A stretch of 64,000 nucleotides of DNA from an uncultured Collinsella sp. GTDB taxonomy: Bacteria; Actinomycetota; Coriobacteriia; Coriobacteriales; Coriobacteriaceae. The stretch covers positions 18,007 through 82,006 of the forward strand of contig CAKUON010000011.1 in assembly GCA_934668875.1 (NCBI GenBank), read 5' to 3'. How positions within the stretch are numbered: the stretch's first letter is position 1; the number at the start of each line of letters is the position of its first letter. This document shows positions 7,613-15,751 of this stretch, piece by piece. Below the pieces are notes generated by a model. That model was not told the DNA's origin and ran no database searches. It saw only the letters and a list, made by a program, of their open reading frames with translations. A program made the translations under genes and the position numbers.

Positions 7613-8314
7613 ATGGCCTATATCGAATTTAAAGACGTCATCAAAGCATACGGTGAGGGCGATGCCCGTATTCACGCCCTCGATGGCGCGAGCTTTACCG
7701 TTGAACGTGGCGAGCTTGCCATTATCCTGGGCGCTTCGGGTGCCGGTAAAACCACGGCGCTCAACATCTTGGGCGGCATGGACACGGCGACCTCCGGCAC
7801 CGTGACGGTGGACGGGCGCGACGTGAGCGCCGCCAACGAGGCACAGCTTGTGGAATACCGCCGCGCCGACGTGGGCTTTGTCTTTCAGTTCTACAATCTG
7901 GTTCCCAACCTGACAGCACTCGAAAACGTCGAGCTCGCGGCGCAGATTTGCCCAGATTCGCTCGATGCCGAGCAAACGCTTCGCCAGGTTGGCCTGGGTG
8001 AGCGCCTCGCCAACTTTCCCGCGCAGCTTTCGGGCGGCGAGCAGCAGCGCGTGTCCATCGCCCGCGCGCTGGCCAAGAACCCCAAGCTGCTCCTGTGTGA
8101 CGAGCCCACGGGCGCGCTCGACTACAAAACCGGCAAGCAGATCTTGCAGCTGCTGCAGGATACTTGCCGCAAGCAGGGCATTACGGTCATTATCATCACG
8201 CATAACTCTGCACTTGCGCCCATGGCCGATCGACTGATCCGCTTTAAGAGTGGCCGCGTGGAAAGCGAGACGGTCCAGCAAAATCCCGTGCCTATCGAGA
8301 CAATCGAGTGGTAG
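7613..8314 (+). CDS. ABC transporter ATP-binding protein (MacB/LolD type)
   Basis: A 233-residue ATPase with Walker A at 40-48 (GASGAGKTT), signature LSGGEQQR from residue 139 and Walker B ending at Asp163-Glu164 (LLLCDEP), followed by TGALDYKTG, which is characteristic of the MacB/FtsE/LolD group. It pairs with the FtsX-type permease that follows within 10 bases. Such pairs use ATP hydrolysis for mechanotransmission: they move lipoproteins, peptides or antimicrobials, or sense them, rather than importing solutes. The ATG at 7613 is preceded by a weak GGGAA. Confidence 0.95.
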   Translation: MAYIEFKDVIKAYGEGDARIHALDGASFTVERGELAIILGASGAGKTTALNILGGMDTATSGTVTVDGRDVSAANEAQLVEYRRADVGFVFQFYNLVPNLTALENVELAAQICPDSLDAEQTLRQVGLGERLANFPAQLSGGEQQRVSIARALAKNPKLLLCDEPTGALDYKTGKQILQLLQDTCRKQGITVIIITHNSALAPMADRLIRFKSGRVESETVQQNPVPIETIEW

Positions 8315-8319
8315 CGCCC

Positions 8320-11085
8320 ATGGATCAGAATCGCCAGAACAGCCAACGCCGCGATGCGCAGAGCACGGAGCGCGAGCAGGATTTTACGACCTACCGCACT
8401 GCCCAAAGCTCAAACGACATGGTGCCGACGGTGTTTCGCCGTGGCATCTACCGCACGATTCGCGGCAGCCTTAAACGCTTCTTGTCCATCGTGGTCATCA
8501 CGGCGCTCGGCGTGAGCGTGATGTGCGGCCTCAAGGCGGGTTGCGAGGACCTGTGCGATTCGGTCGACGCTTACTTTGACCAGCAGAATATCTACGACAT
8601 CAACGTGCAGTCGACCTATGGCCTGACCGATGATGACCTTGCTGCGATCCAAGAGGTCGATGGCGTCGAGACGGCCGAGGGCATCTATACCGAGACCGCC
8701 TACACCGCCGTGGGCACGGCGCGCGAGCGCGTGGTCGTGCAGAGCCTCTCGAAAGAGAATATTGACCAGCCGGTGTTGGTGCGCGGCGACTTGCCCGAGA
8801 CTTCGGGCGAAGTTGCAGTGACCTCGCGTTTTTTGAAGGCATCGGGCAAGAAAATCGGCGATACGGTGAGCTTTGCCGCCAACGATGCGAGCTCGTCGAA
8901 CCAAAGTGCCAAGGATCAATTTGCCGCGGGCGACTACACCATTACGGCTGAGGTCCTCGATCCCACTGATGTGAGCTCCGACTCGACAGTCAACGCCTTT
9001 CGCGCTGCTTCGACTGCGGACTACAAGTTCTACGTGAGCGAGGATGCCGCGACATCTTCTTCCTACTCCGCTGTCCACGTGGTCGTCGAGGGAGCCAAGA
9101 GCCTCAACTCCTATTCGGATGCCTACTCGGCAAAGATCAATGAGGTCAAAGGCAATATCGAGAAGATTCGCGACGAGCGCGAGAAGGTGCGTGCCAAGGA
9201 GCTGACGGTCGACACGCCAGCGAACTTGGATGCAGCTGAGCGCCAGGCGAATATGGTCTTTGGGATCGAACAGGACAACATCAACCGCATGGCCGAGGGC
9301 AGCGAGGAGCGTGCGCAGGCGCAGGCCGACCTGGACCAGCGTCGCGCCGCCGCCGACCAACAGTTCGCCGATGCCCGCGCCAAGCTTACTGACCTGGGCG
9401 AATGCACCTGGTACATCCAAGACCGCGGCAATATCGCGAGCTACTCGAGCGTCGAGAGCGATAGCTCCTCAATCGAGGCCATCGCCACGGTGTTCCCGTT
9501 CATCTTCTTTATCGTCGCCGTGCTCATCAGCCTTACCACCGCCACGCGCATGGTCGAGGAGGAGCGCACGCTCATCGGCCTGTACAAGGCGCTTGGCTAT
9601 TCGCGCGGGCGCATTCTGTCCAAATACGTGGACTACTCGCTGTGGGCCTGTCTGATCGGTGGCGTGCTTGGCAATATCATTGGTTTTGTCGGCCTGCCGT
9701 TGTTCCTGTTTACGGTGTTCGACGACATGTACTCGCTGCCCCAGATGCTGCTTTCATACGACATCGTGTCCTCGATCGTCTCGGTGGCGCTGTTTGCCGT
9801 GGGCGTGGTGGGCGCCACGATTATCGCTTGTCGCCACGAGATGGCCGAGACTCCGGCCTCACTCATGCGTCCCAAGGCCCCGCGCGCCGGCTCGCGCATT
9901 TTCCTCGAGCGCATTGGCTTTATTTGGCGCCGCATGGGCTTTTTGAACAAGGTGGCCGCGCGCAATTTGTTCCGGTACAAAAAACGTGCCTTTATGACTA
10001 TCTTCGGTATTGCGGGCTGCACGGCGCTCGTAATCTGCGGTATGGGTATTCGCGACACGTCGGTGGCGCTTTCGCCCAAGCAGTACGGGCACATTACGCG
10101 CTATGACCTGCTGGCGGTCGCCAACCCCGATGACTTTACGCAGACGTGCGCGGCGCTGGACGAGCGCAGCGCGGCCAAGGACTCCAACGTGACCGTGACC
10201 TCGACGCTGCCGATTATGACTGACAACGTCACCTTTACGTATGGTGGCAAGAGCGAGACCGTGCAGCTGGTCGTGGTGCCCGATGACCGTACGAGCGACT
10301 TGGGCGACTACGTGTGCCTGGAGGACGAGTCCAAAGAGCCGCTCGCTTTGCGCGACGGAGACGTGTATCTGAGCAAGAGCTCGCAGCTGGTGTTGGGGAT
10401 TCATCCAGGCGACACGGCGCAGGTTCAGGATTCGTCGCTTAATGTCGCAAAGGTCAAAGTCAGCGATATCTCACTCAACTACCTGGGCAACACGCTCTAT
10501 ATGACGCAGAGCACCTATGAGCGTGCGTTTGGCCGAAGCATCCGTCTCAACGGCATCTTTGCGCTGCTCAAGGGCTCATCTGCCGATAAGATTGCGTTTA
10601 GCAAGCAACTCAAAAACGACGGCTGGCTGACGCTTTCGAGTACGGCCGAACATTGGGAGAACTATGAGGCCAACTTCACCATCATCAACTCGGTTGTGGT
10701 GCTCGTGACATTTATGGCGGCGTGCCTGTCGTTTGTGGTGGTGTTTACGCTGTCCAATACGAATATCTCGGAGCGTGAGCGCGAGCTGGCAACCATCAAG
10801 GTGCTGGGTTTCCGCCGCGGCGAGGTGCACCACTACGTCAACAAGGAGACGTTGATTTTGACGGCGATTGGTGCCGCGCTGGGCGTGCCGCTGGGCGGCT
10901 TGCTAGCCGAGAGCTTTACGTACATCCTGCAGATGCCGTCGCTGTACTTTGACGTTGAGGTCGAACCGTTGAGCTACGTGCTTGCCGTGGTGCTGGCTTT
11001 TGCGTTTACGATCATCGTCAACCTCGCCACCAACCGAACACTCAACAAGATCGACATGGTCGGCGCCCTCAAGAGCGCCGAGTAA
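8320..11085 (+). CDS. Large FtsX-like ABC permease
   Basis: A 921-residue membrane permease that forms the transporter with the preceding ATPase. After a first membrane segment near residue 50 there is a large extracytoplasmic domain that includes a charged coiled-coil stretch at about residues 265-355 (many Arg/Glu/Ala/Gln heptads). A first FtsX domain with three membrane helices spans roughly residues 385-510, then a second extracytoplasmic domain, then a second FtsX domain at the C terminus (about 785-915). This duplicated 2xFtsX layout is usual in Gram-positive peptide or lipid exporters. ATG 8320 is preferred over an in-frame GTG at 8308 that would overlap the ATPase stop; neither has a strong ribosome-binding site. 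A REP-like element and a terminator follow the stop. Confidence 0.92.
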   Translation: MDQNRQNSQRRDAQSTEREQDFTTYRTAQSSNDMVPTVFRRGIYRTIRGSLKRFLSIVVITALGVSVMCGLKAGCEDLCDSVDAYFDQQNIYDINVQSTYGLTDDDLAAIQEVDGVETAEGIYTETAYTAVGTARERVVVQSLSKENIDQPVLVRGDLPETSGEVAVTSRFLKASGKKIGDTVSFAANDASSSNQSAKDQFAAGDYTITAEVLDPTDVSSDSTVNAFRAASTADYKFYVSEDAATSSSYSAVHVVVEGAKSLNSYSDAYSAKINEVKGNIEKIRDEREKVRAKELTVDTPANLDAAERQANMVFGIEQDNINRMAEGSEERAQAQADLDQRRAAADQQFADARAKLTDLGECTWYIQDRGNIASYSSVESDSSSIEAIATVFPFIFFIVAVLISLTTATRMVEEERTLIGLYKALGYSRGRILSKYVDYSLWACLIGGVLGNIIGFVGLPLFLFTVFDDMYSLPQMLLSYDIVSSIVSVALFAVGVVGATIIACRHEMAETPASLMRPKAPRAGSRIFLERIGFIWRRMGFLNKVAARNLFRYKKRAFMTIFGIAGCTALVICGMGIRDTSVALSPKQYGHITRYDLLAVANPDDFTQTCAALDERSAAKDSNVTVTSTLPIMTDNVTFTYGGKSETVQLVVVPDDRTSDLGDYVCLEDESKEPLALRDGDVYLSKSSQLVLGIHPGDTAQVQDSSLNVAKVKVSDISLNYLGNTLYMTQSTYERAFGRSIRLNGIFALLKGSSADKIAFSKQLKNDGWLTLSSTAEHWENYEANFTIINSVVVLVTFMAACLSFVVVFTLSNTNISERERELATIKVLGFRRGEVHHYVNKETLILTAIGAALGVPLGGLLAESFTYILQMPSLYFDVEVEPLSYVLAVVLAFAFTIIVNLATNRTLNKIDMVGALKSAE

Positions 11086-11121
11086 CCTGCCAAAAAGGGA
11101 CAGGTTCATTTTGGCAGGTTT
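11085..11121. repeat. REP-like palindrome, CTGCC subfamily
   Basis: ACCTGCC...AAAAAGGGACAGG...GGCAGGT begins within the stop codon of the permease gene. The tail TTTTATCTGGGCAAACG runs straight into the terminator stem at 11127. Confidence 0.88.
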
Positions 11122-11126
11122 TATCT

Positions 11127-11174
11127 GGGCAAACGCCGGAAAACCATTAGGTGGCCCGGCGTTTGCCCCGTTTT
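11127..11174 (+). terminator. Terminator of the ABC transporter genes
   Basis: GGGCAAACGCCGG (11127-11139) pairs perfectly with CCGGCGTTTGCCC (11156-11168), followed by CGTTTT. The left arm includes the conserved tail of the REP-like element. Confidence 0.8.
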
Positions 11175-11202
11175 GCTGGGGGATGTCTGTCGTTCAGTGC
11201 TC

Positions 11203-11523
11203 TTACTGGCCAATCCAGTGTTGCGCATAGCTCTTAATGTCCTCGGTAAAACCGTCAAGGTCGGCAAGGGTGATCACGCTGTCGATAAGCAAATTGGCTA
11301 TCTCGCGGTGCATTGTGCTGCGGCGAATGTCGTTTGCAATTACGCCTGAGGACAGCTTGTCTCTATTGAGGCGCTCTTCTAGTGCCCAAAATCTACTGGA
11401 CGCTTCGCTGTCATCGTTCAGCATCTCAACGTACTGGCCGATGAGCTTTTCCATATAACGTTCTTGCCATTGAGGAAGCATTTTCTTAAACAGCTTCCAG
11501 TCGCTTTCGGCTACGTCGCGCAT
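11203..11523 (-). CDS. Small hypothetical protein (106 aa)
   Basis: A small, charged, probably helical and soluble protein. It has the layout of a family of stand-alone proteins in gut Firmicutes and Actinobacteria that begin MRDV.ESDWK and continue with LPQWQERYMEKL, sometimes labelled multidrug transporter by database propagation, although no membrane segment is present here. The function is unknown. Start 11523 is chosen because GGAGGA lies directly upstream; the frame is open for 14 more codons. Confidence 0.65.
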   Translation of the reverse strand: MRDVAESDWKLFKKMLPQWQERYMEKLIGQYVEMLNDDSEASSRFWALEERLNRDKLSSGVIANDIRRSTMHREIANLLIDSVITLADLDGFTEDIKSYAQHWIGQ

Positions 11524-11651
11524 ATGTCCTCCGCTCGTCAAACGGGCTTTCCATTTGCCTTTCATTCTATTTGGTTTTCGTTTGCAGGCGTGGATGAGAG
11601 GCTCTCTTTAGTCTTCGAGATTGGGCTTGAATGGGTCGTATGCCACAAAAT

Positions 11652-11791
11652 GGGCCTATCTACTACGTTTGCTACCACACCCTCGACCATGACAAAGATT
11701 ATGAAATTAAAACCGCAGGTGGAGGGCTTGTCAATTTTCGGAAAAGGCGGGTATGGTCGGCCCTCTCGAGTTAAACGTAGTAAATAGGCCC
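11652..11791. repeat. Long inverted repeat with structured interior (140 bp)
   Basis: The outer arms GGGCCTATCTACTACGTTT (11652-11670) and AAACGTAGTAAATAGGCCC (11773-11791) pair with one mismatch and are followed by TTTTCTT. Internal GACCAT/ATGGTC and GACAA/TTGTC pairs extend the structure. The loop contains AAAACCGCAGGT (11709-11720), also present in reverse complement in the element at 47594. The 448-bp spacer 11524-11971 holds this and the next palindrome and no gene. Confidence 0.8.
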
Positions 11792-11853
11792 TTTTCTTGG
11801 CGCGCGGTCAGCTCAATGCTAATCTCCGTGCCGGAACTGACCCAGTTGTTTGT

Positions 11854-11922
11854 AAGTTGCGGTGATATACGGACTGTTTGGCGCTTTGGAGCCTCAAAAC
11901 CGTCCCTATATCACCGCAACTT
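11854..11922. repeat. 69-bp palindrome after the membrane XRE gene
   Basis: AAGTTGCGGTGATATA (11854-11869) and its exact reverse complement (11907-11922) form the outer stem, which continues past one mismatch. It lies 50 bases beyond the stop of the minus-strand gene ending at 11972 and may serve as its 3' hairpin. Confidence 0.8.
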
Positions 11923-11971
11923 GGAAGGGGCGGGCGGTGTCGGATGAGTGGCGCTGGCTGGTTGGGGTGGT

Positions 11972-12892
11972 TTAGGCCTGTTTGCGGCACTTCCATTGTT
12001 TGCGGCACCAGTGCATGAGTGCTCCTACGACGGGGATGGTGACGAGGATTACCCATGCGGGATGGGGCTGTCCCAGGCAGAGCCACATGTAGAGGAACCA
12101 GGCAATAGCAGCCGCCGGGTAGACACTGCCGATGAGCTTAGACAGGCGGCGTCGGTCGATAAAGTCGCCAATTGCGTAGTAGACGGGAATCAAAAAGACG
12201 AGAAAGAGTCCCATACCCCACGTGCCGTAAGCAATGCCAAGCGCCAGATAGGCGAGGGCGACAAGCGCGGGGAAGGGAAACTTGTTCCACGCACGTCCGA
12301 GCTTGGTGTGGAAGTGCTTGCCATGATGGTCGAGCTTGTCGTGCGCCTCTTTCCAGCTGGAAAACGTCTCGCCGTCGATAGTAACGGTGCCGTCGGCATT
12401 GGTGTGCACGCTATGCCCGTCGTCCTCAAGCGTATCAACGTGTACGCCGCCCGGCCCCACATGGACTTCTTCGCCCTTGCGGTCGTTGGTTACGTGGATT
12501 CCATTCCAGCCCACGTGAACCTCTTCGCCTTTATCGGGATCAATAACGTGGATACCGCGCGCGAGGGAAATGTCGACGAGTGGCTTGTCGCTGCGACTGG
12601 TGTTGTCGGCAGAATCCTCATCCTCTTCGGCCTCATCCGACGCCTCGGCTCCAGCATCGCTGTCCTCAGAGCAGTCAGCGTCATCTGCCGCCTCCCCATA
12701 CAACAGCTCATCCAGCGACACGCCATACAGCGCGGCAAGCGCAATAAGGTTATCGGTATCGGGCGAGGATTCGCTGCGCTCCCATTTGCTGACAGCCTGG
12801 CGGCTCACGCCCAGCTGGGCAGCAAGCGCCTCCTGAGAAAGCCCGGCAGCCTTGCGGCGATTGACGAGCCGCTGCGCCATTGCAAGATCCAT
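11972..12892 (-). CDS. Membrane-anchored XRE-family regulator with HV repeats
   Basis: A 306-residue protein. Residues 1-65 are an XRE helix-turn-helix domain (GLSQEALAAQLGVSRQAVSKWE), then an acidic linker (about 66-98, Asp/Glu/Ser rich). Residues about 105-155 contain three or four short repeats built on HV and KGEEVHVG (IHVIDPDKGEEVHVG, IHVTNDRKGEEVHVG, VHVDT), and the C-terminal third has three or four membrane segments. The N-terminal domain probably represses or activates genes while the tail senses the envelope. Start 12892 has AAAGGAA upstream; the frame is open for 24 more codons without support. No target operator was recognised. Confidence 0.85.
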   Translation of the reverse strand: MDLAMAQRLVNRRKAAGLSQEALAAQLGVSRQAVSKWERSESSPDTDNLIALAALYGVSLDELLYGEAADDADCSEDSDAGAEASDEAEEDEDSADNTSRSDKPLVDISLARGIHVIDPDKGEEVHVGWNGIHVTNDRKGEEVHVGPGGVHVDTLEDDGHSVHTNADGTVTIDGETFSSWKEAHDKLDHHGKHFHTKLGRAWNKFPFPALVALAYLALGIAYGTWGMGLFLVFLIPVYYAIGDFIDRRRLSKLIGSVYPAAAIAWFLYMWLCLGQPHPAWVILVTIPVVGALMHWCRKQWKCRKQA

Positions 12893-13140
12893 GGTAGTTC
12901 CTTTCGCATGGTGATCGAATCGAATGGCTCGAGTATGTCGAGAACAACCGGTAGCGACCACCATTTCTAGTTAGAATCTGCCCCAAACCTACCGCAACTA
13001 CCAGTAGCAACCCCCTACGACCAGCCATTTCATGACAAATGTCAGTGCATATAACAGCCAAGAGCCCCCATCATTCCAAATTTTCAGACCAGGCACCCGC
13101 AGCAAGAAGACGACTAGCCTCGGCCTCCCCAGTTACCGCA

Positions 13141-13261
13141 GGAGGCCCCAGGGCTTACCTCCCAAATCTTTCCGCAGGACGGAAGGACCCCGCCGCGCGA
13201 AGCGCGCAGCGGGGTCCTGACATGTCCGAGGACGATTTGGGAGGTAAGCCCTGGGGCCTCC
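13141..13261. repeat. Nested long inverted repeat (121 bp) next to pfkA
   Basis: 28-bp outer arms (13141-13168 and 13234-13261) are perfect reverse complements. Inside, AGGACCCCGC (13184-13193) pairs with GCGGGGTCCT (13209-13218) around a GC-rich tip. It starts 23 bases beyond the pfkA stop. Nothing else was recognised in the 392-bp spacer 12893-13284. Confidence 0.9.
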
Positions 13262-13284
13262 GATGGGAGCAGTTCCAGCCGAGG

Positions 13285-14364
13285 CTATTCGTCGCCGAAG
13301 CTGATGCCCAACGATTTGGCCTCGCGCACCAGGTCGCTCTGGGGGTCGACATACTTGAGCTTGCCGGCGACCTCCTCGAGCGGCATGTGGCACATCTTAC
13401 CGTCACGCAGGGCGATCATGTAGCCAAACTCGCCACGCAGGCAGCCGAGTGCCGCCTCGACGCCGCACTGGGTCGCAAAGATGCGGTCCTGGGCATCGGG
13501 CTGGCCGCCGCGCTGCGTGTGACCGGGGATGGCGACGCGGGTCTCGCGACCGGTCTTGGCCTCGATCTCCTTGGCGATGTCGTAGACGATCGATGGGCTC
13601 GTGCGCTCGGCGAGCTTTTTCTTGTACTCCTTCTTGGGCAGCGCCGCGTCCTCCTTGGAGATGGCGCCCTCGGCGACGGCCACGATGGTAAAGCGGCTGC
13701 CGGTCTCCATGCGATGCTCGATGGTCTTGATGACGTTGTCCATGTCGTAGGGGATCTCGGGAATCAGGATGACGTCCGCACCGCCCGCAACGCCAGCGTA
13801 CAGCGGAATCCAGCCAACCTTGTGACCCATGATCTCGATGACGAACACGCGGCCATGGCTCGAGGCGGTGGTGTGAATGTCGTCGATGCACTTGGTGGCG
13901 ACGTCGATGGCACTCGTAAAGCCAAAGGTCATCTCGGTGCCCCAGGTGTCGTTATCGATGGTCTTGGGCAGGGCGATAACGTTGAGGCCCTCCTGGCGCA
14001 GGCGGTTGGCGGTCTTGGTGGAGCCGTTACCGCCCAGCATAAACAGGCAGTCGAGCTGCAGCTTGTGATAGGTGTGGACCATCGCAGGCACCTTCTCGAC
14101 GCCATCGGCCTCGGGAATGTCCAGACGCTTGAAGGGCGTGCGGCTCGTGCCCAGAATGGTGCCACCGCGGGTGAGGATACCGCTAAAATCGGCTGGCGTC
14201 ATGACGCGGAACCTGCTGTAGATAAGGCCCTGGTAGCCGTCCTCGAAACCGTAGATCTCAATGGGCTCTGCACTATTGGTCATGAGCGTTTTGACAATGC
14301 CGCGCATGGTGGCGTTGAGCGCTTGGCAGTCGCCGCCACTGGTAAGAAGACCGATCCTAAGCAT
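13285..14364 (-). CDS. pfkA: 6-phosphofructokinase (group III type)
   Basis: A 359-residue glycolytic enzyme that phosphorylates fructose 6-phosphate to the 1,6-bisphosphate. It has the N-terminal SGGDCQALNA motif, GGNGS at 111-115 and the catalytic PKTIDND at 133-139. Where the Escherichia coli enzyme has GGDGS this one has GGNGS (Asn113), a variant common in clostridial and actinobacterial homologues, so the phosphoryl donor (ATP or pyrophosphate) is not certain from sequence alone. Length and the IMGHKVGWIPLYAG segment fit the group III/mixed-substrate clade. The ATG is preceded by GGAAGGA. A 10-bp hairpin lies upstream at 14403-14435. Confidence 0.94.
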   Translation of the reverse strand: MLRIGLLTSGGDCQALNATMRGIVKTLMTNSAEPIEIYGFEDGYQGLIYSRFRVMTPADFSGILTRGGTILGTSRTPFKRLDIPEADGVEKVPAMVHTYHKLQLDCLFMLGGNGSTKTANRLRQEGLNVIALPKTIDNDTWGTEMTFGFTSAIDVATKCIDDIHTTASSHGRVFVIEIMGHKVGWIPLYAGVAGGADVILIPEIPYDMDNVIKTIEHRMETGSRFTIVAVAEGAISKEDAALPKKEYKKKLAERTSPSIVYDIAKEIEAKTGRETRVAIPGHTQRGGQPDAQDRIFATQCGVEAALGCLRGEFGYMIALRDGKMCHMPLEEVAGKLKYVDPQSDLVREAKSLGISFGDE

Positions 14365-14402
14365 GATGAATCCTTCCGGGCAAGTTATAACATGCGCATA
14401 AG

Positions 14403-14435
14403 TTTACCCCCGCACACTACTGATACGGGGGTAAA
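14403..14435. other. 10-bp perfect hairpin between pfkA and the Ntn amidase gene
   Basis: TTTACCCCCG (14403-14412) and CGGGGGTAAA (14426-14435) flank 13 bases. It could end the minus-strand amidase transcript or be an operator in front of pfkA; there is no clear T tract on either strand. Confidence 0.5.
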
Positions 14436-14504
14436 ACGTGTTAGCTCAGATGTATAGAAATGTAAGCAACGTCAGGCGAGCGTAAGGCGGGCGGGCGTCT
14501 GTCC

Positions 14505-15590
14505 TTACAGGGCGAAGGCATCGACATCGCCCCAATGTCGGCGCAGCGTAATGGCGGCGGCGGGCTCGGTGTTATCAAAGACGACCGACCACTGCGTGTT
14601 GCTGGTGATGTCGTCCGGATTGGGCTCTTGAGCCGCAGCGCGCAGTGCTTTCCAGGCGACCGCATCGTCTTGCGCACCCACATGGGTGTCGAGCACGTCG
14701 GCGATGGCGATCGCGCGCTCCTTACCGTGCCCGAGCTCGCCATTCTTTTGGTTGGGCAGCACGTCGTCCTCGTAGCAGGCGTAGAAGTTCGTGACCTGGC
14801 GCACGGGTGTTGCTGTAAAGGCGCGGTCGGGGTCGCGCGGGTCCCATTCCACCACGCGTGCGTCACCGGCGGCATCGTTGATAAAGAAGTGGTAATCGCG
14901 CCCGGCCATGGCGTGCATGTCGTAGGCAGAAAGCAGGTCGACGGCCTCCTGCGTGGTGGCTGCGCGGTCGAGTACCAGGCGGATAGCAAGCGAAGTATTG
15001 ATAACAGGGCGCTGCGTGTCCTGGTCGCAGGGTTTGGAATCCAAGGTGAGCACGGCGATGGACACACCGCATTCGTTGACGCCGTCGAGCTGGGCGAAGG
15101 GGCCCATGAGTGCGGCGGCGCGTCCGGCAATGGAGTCAAGCGGGGCGTTGTTGCCAAGGTTATTGAGGGCGGCAAAGCCGATGGAGGCGTAGCCGTCGTG
15201 CGGGTGGTTGCGAACGAGCAGCGCCGAGGTATCGTCCTTAAAGTCGTAATTGCGACCGGTACGCACGCGGCCTTCGGCATCCACGGCGGCAAAGGCACTG
15301 CAGGCAAACTGCGGCGCCTGAACATGTGCCGGCACGCCGGGCAATACCTGAGCCACCACGGCATCGATATAGGCCTGATCGTCGCGCACATCGGCGGCGA
15401 TGATGCGATCGAGATCATAGTCGTAGGCGATGTCGATCGCGTACAGGTCGAATCCATCCGCATAATCGGTCAAGCGTTTGAGCGACGCGGCGGACTTGAT
15501 TTGCTTGTGGTAAACGATACCGGCGGCAGCGGCAAGGCCGACGGCGACGCCTGCGACACCGCAGGCGATGGCAACATTGCGTGGCTTCAT
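14505..15590 (-). CDS. Linear amide C-N hydrolase (Ntn, choloylglycine hydrolase-like)
   Basis: A 361-residue enzyme with an N-terminal hydrophobic segment (about residues 6-26, signal anchor or signal peptide), then a catalytic domain that begins at Cys97 in FACSAFAAVDAEGRVRTGRNYDF. In this family the nucleophilic cysteine becomes the N terminus after self-cleavage, and TGRNYDF supports the choloylglycine hydrolase/penicillin V acylase/C45-like group. Relatives hydrolyse bile-salt conjugates, N-acyl amino acids or penicillin V. The extracytoplasmic location and long pro-region make a classical cytoplasmic bile salt hydrolase less likely. The substrate is unknown. Confidence 0.85.
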   Translation of the reverse strand: MKPRNVAIACGVAGVAVGLAAAAGIVYHKQIKSAASLKRLTDYADGFDLYAIDIAYDYDLDRIIAADVRDDQAYIDAVVAQVLPGVPAHVQAPQFACSAFAAVDAEGRVRTGRNYDFKDDTSALLVRNHPHDGYASIGFAALNNLGNNAPLDSIAGRAAALMGPFAQLDGVNECGVSIAVLTLDSKPCDQDTQRPVINTSLAIRLVLDRAATTQEAVDLLSAYDMHAMAGRDYHFFINDAAGDARVVEWDPRDPDRAFTATPVRQVTNFYACYEDDVLPNQKNGELGHGKERAIAIADVLDTHVGAQDDAVAWKALRAAAQEPNPDDITSNTQWSVVFDNTEPAAAITLRRHWGDVDAFAL

Positions 15591-15751
15591 GACGGCTCCT
15601 CTCGTCCTGTTACTGCAATTGTCGCAAAAGGTGTGCGGGTTCAGCGGTTCAACTTGGTGAGCGGCACGGGATTAACCATGGAATGAAAGGCATGGCACCG
15701 GCGCGGCGGGGTATGCTGGAGGGGGCCATCAACCCAGCGAAAGGGGAGAGC

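Noticed and set aside
11948..12970. A 340-codon plus-strand frame opposite the membrane XRE gene
   Set aside because: The minus-strand frame has clear helix-turn-helix and membrane domains; the plus frame is its shadow.
13039..14457. A 472-codon plus-strand frame opposite pfkA
   Set aside because: The minus strand encodes an unmistakable phosphofructokinase; the plus frame also crosses a long palindrome.
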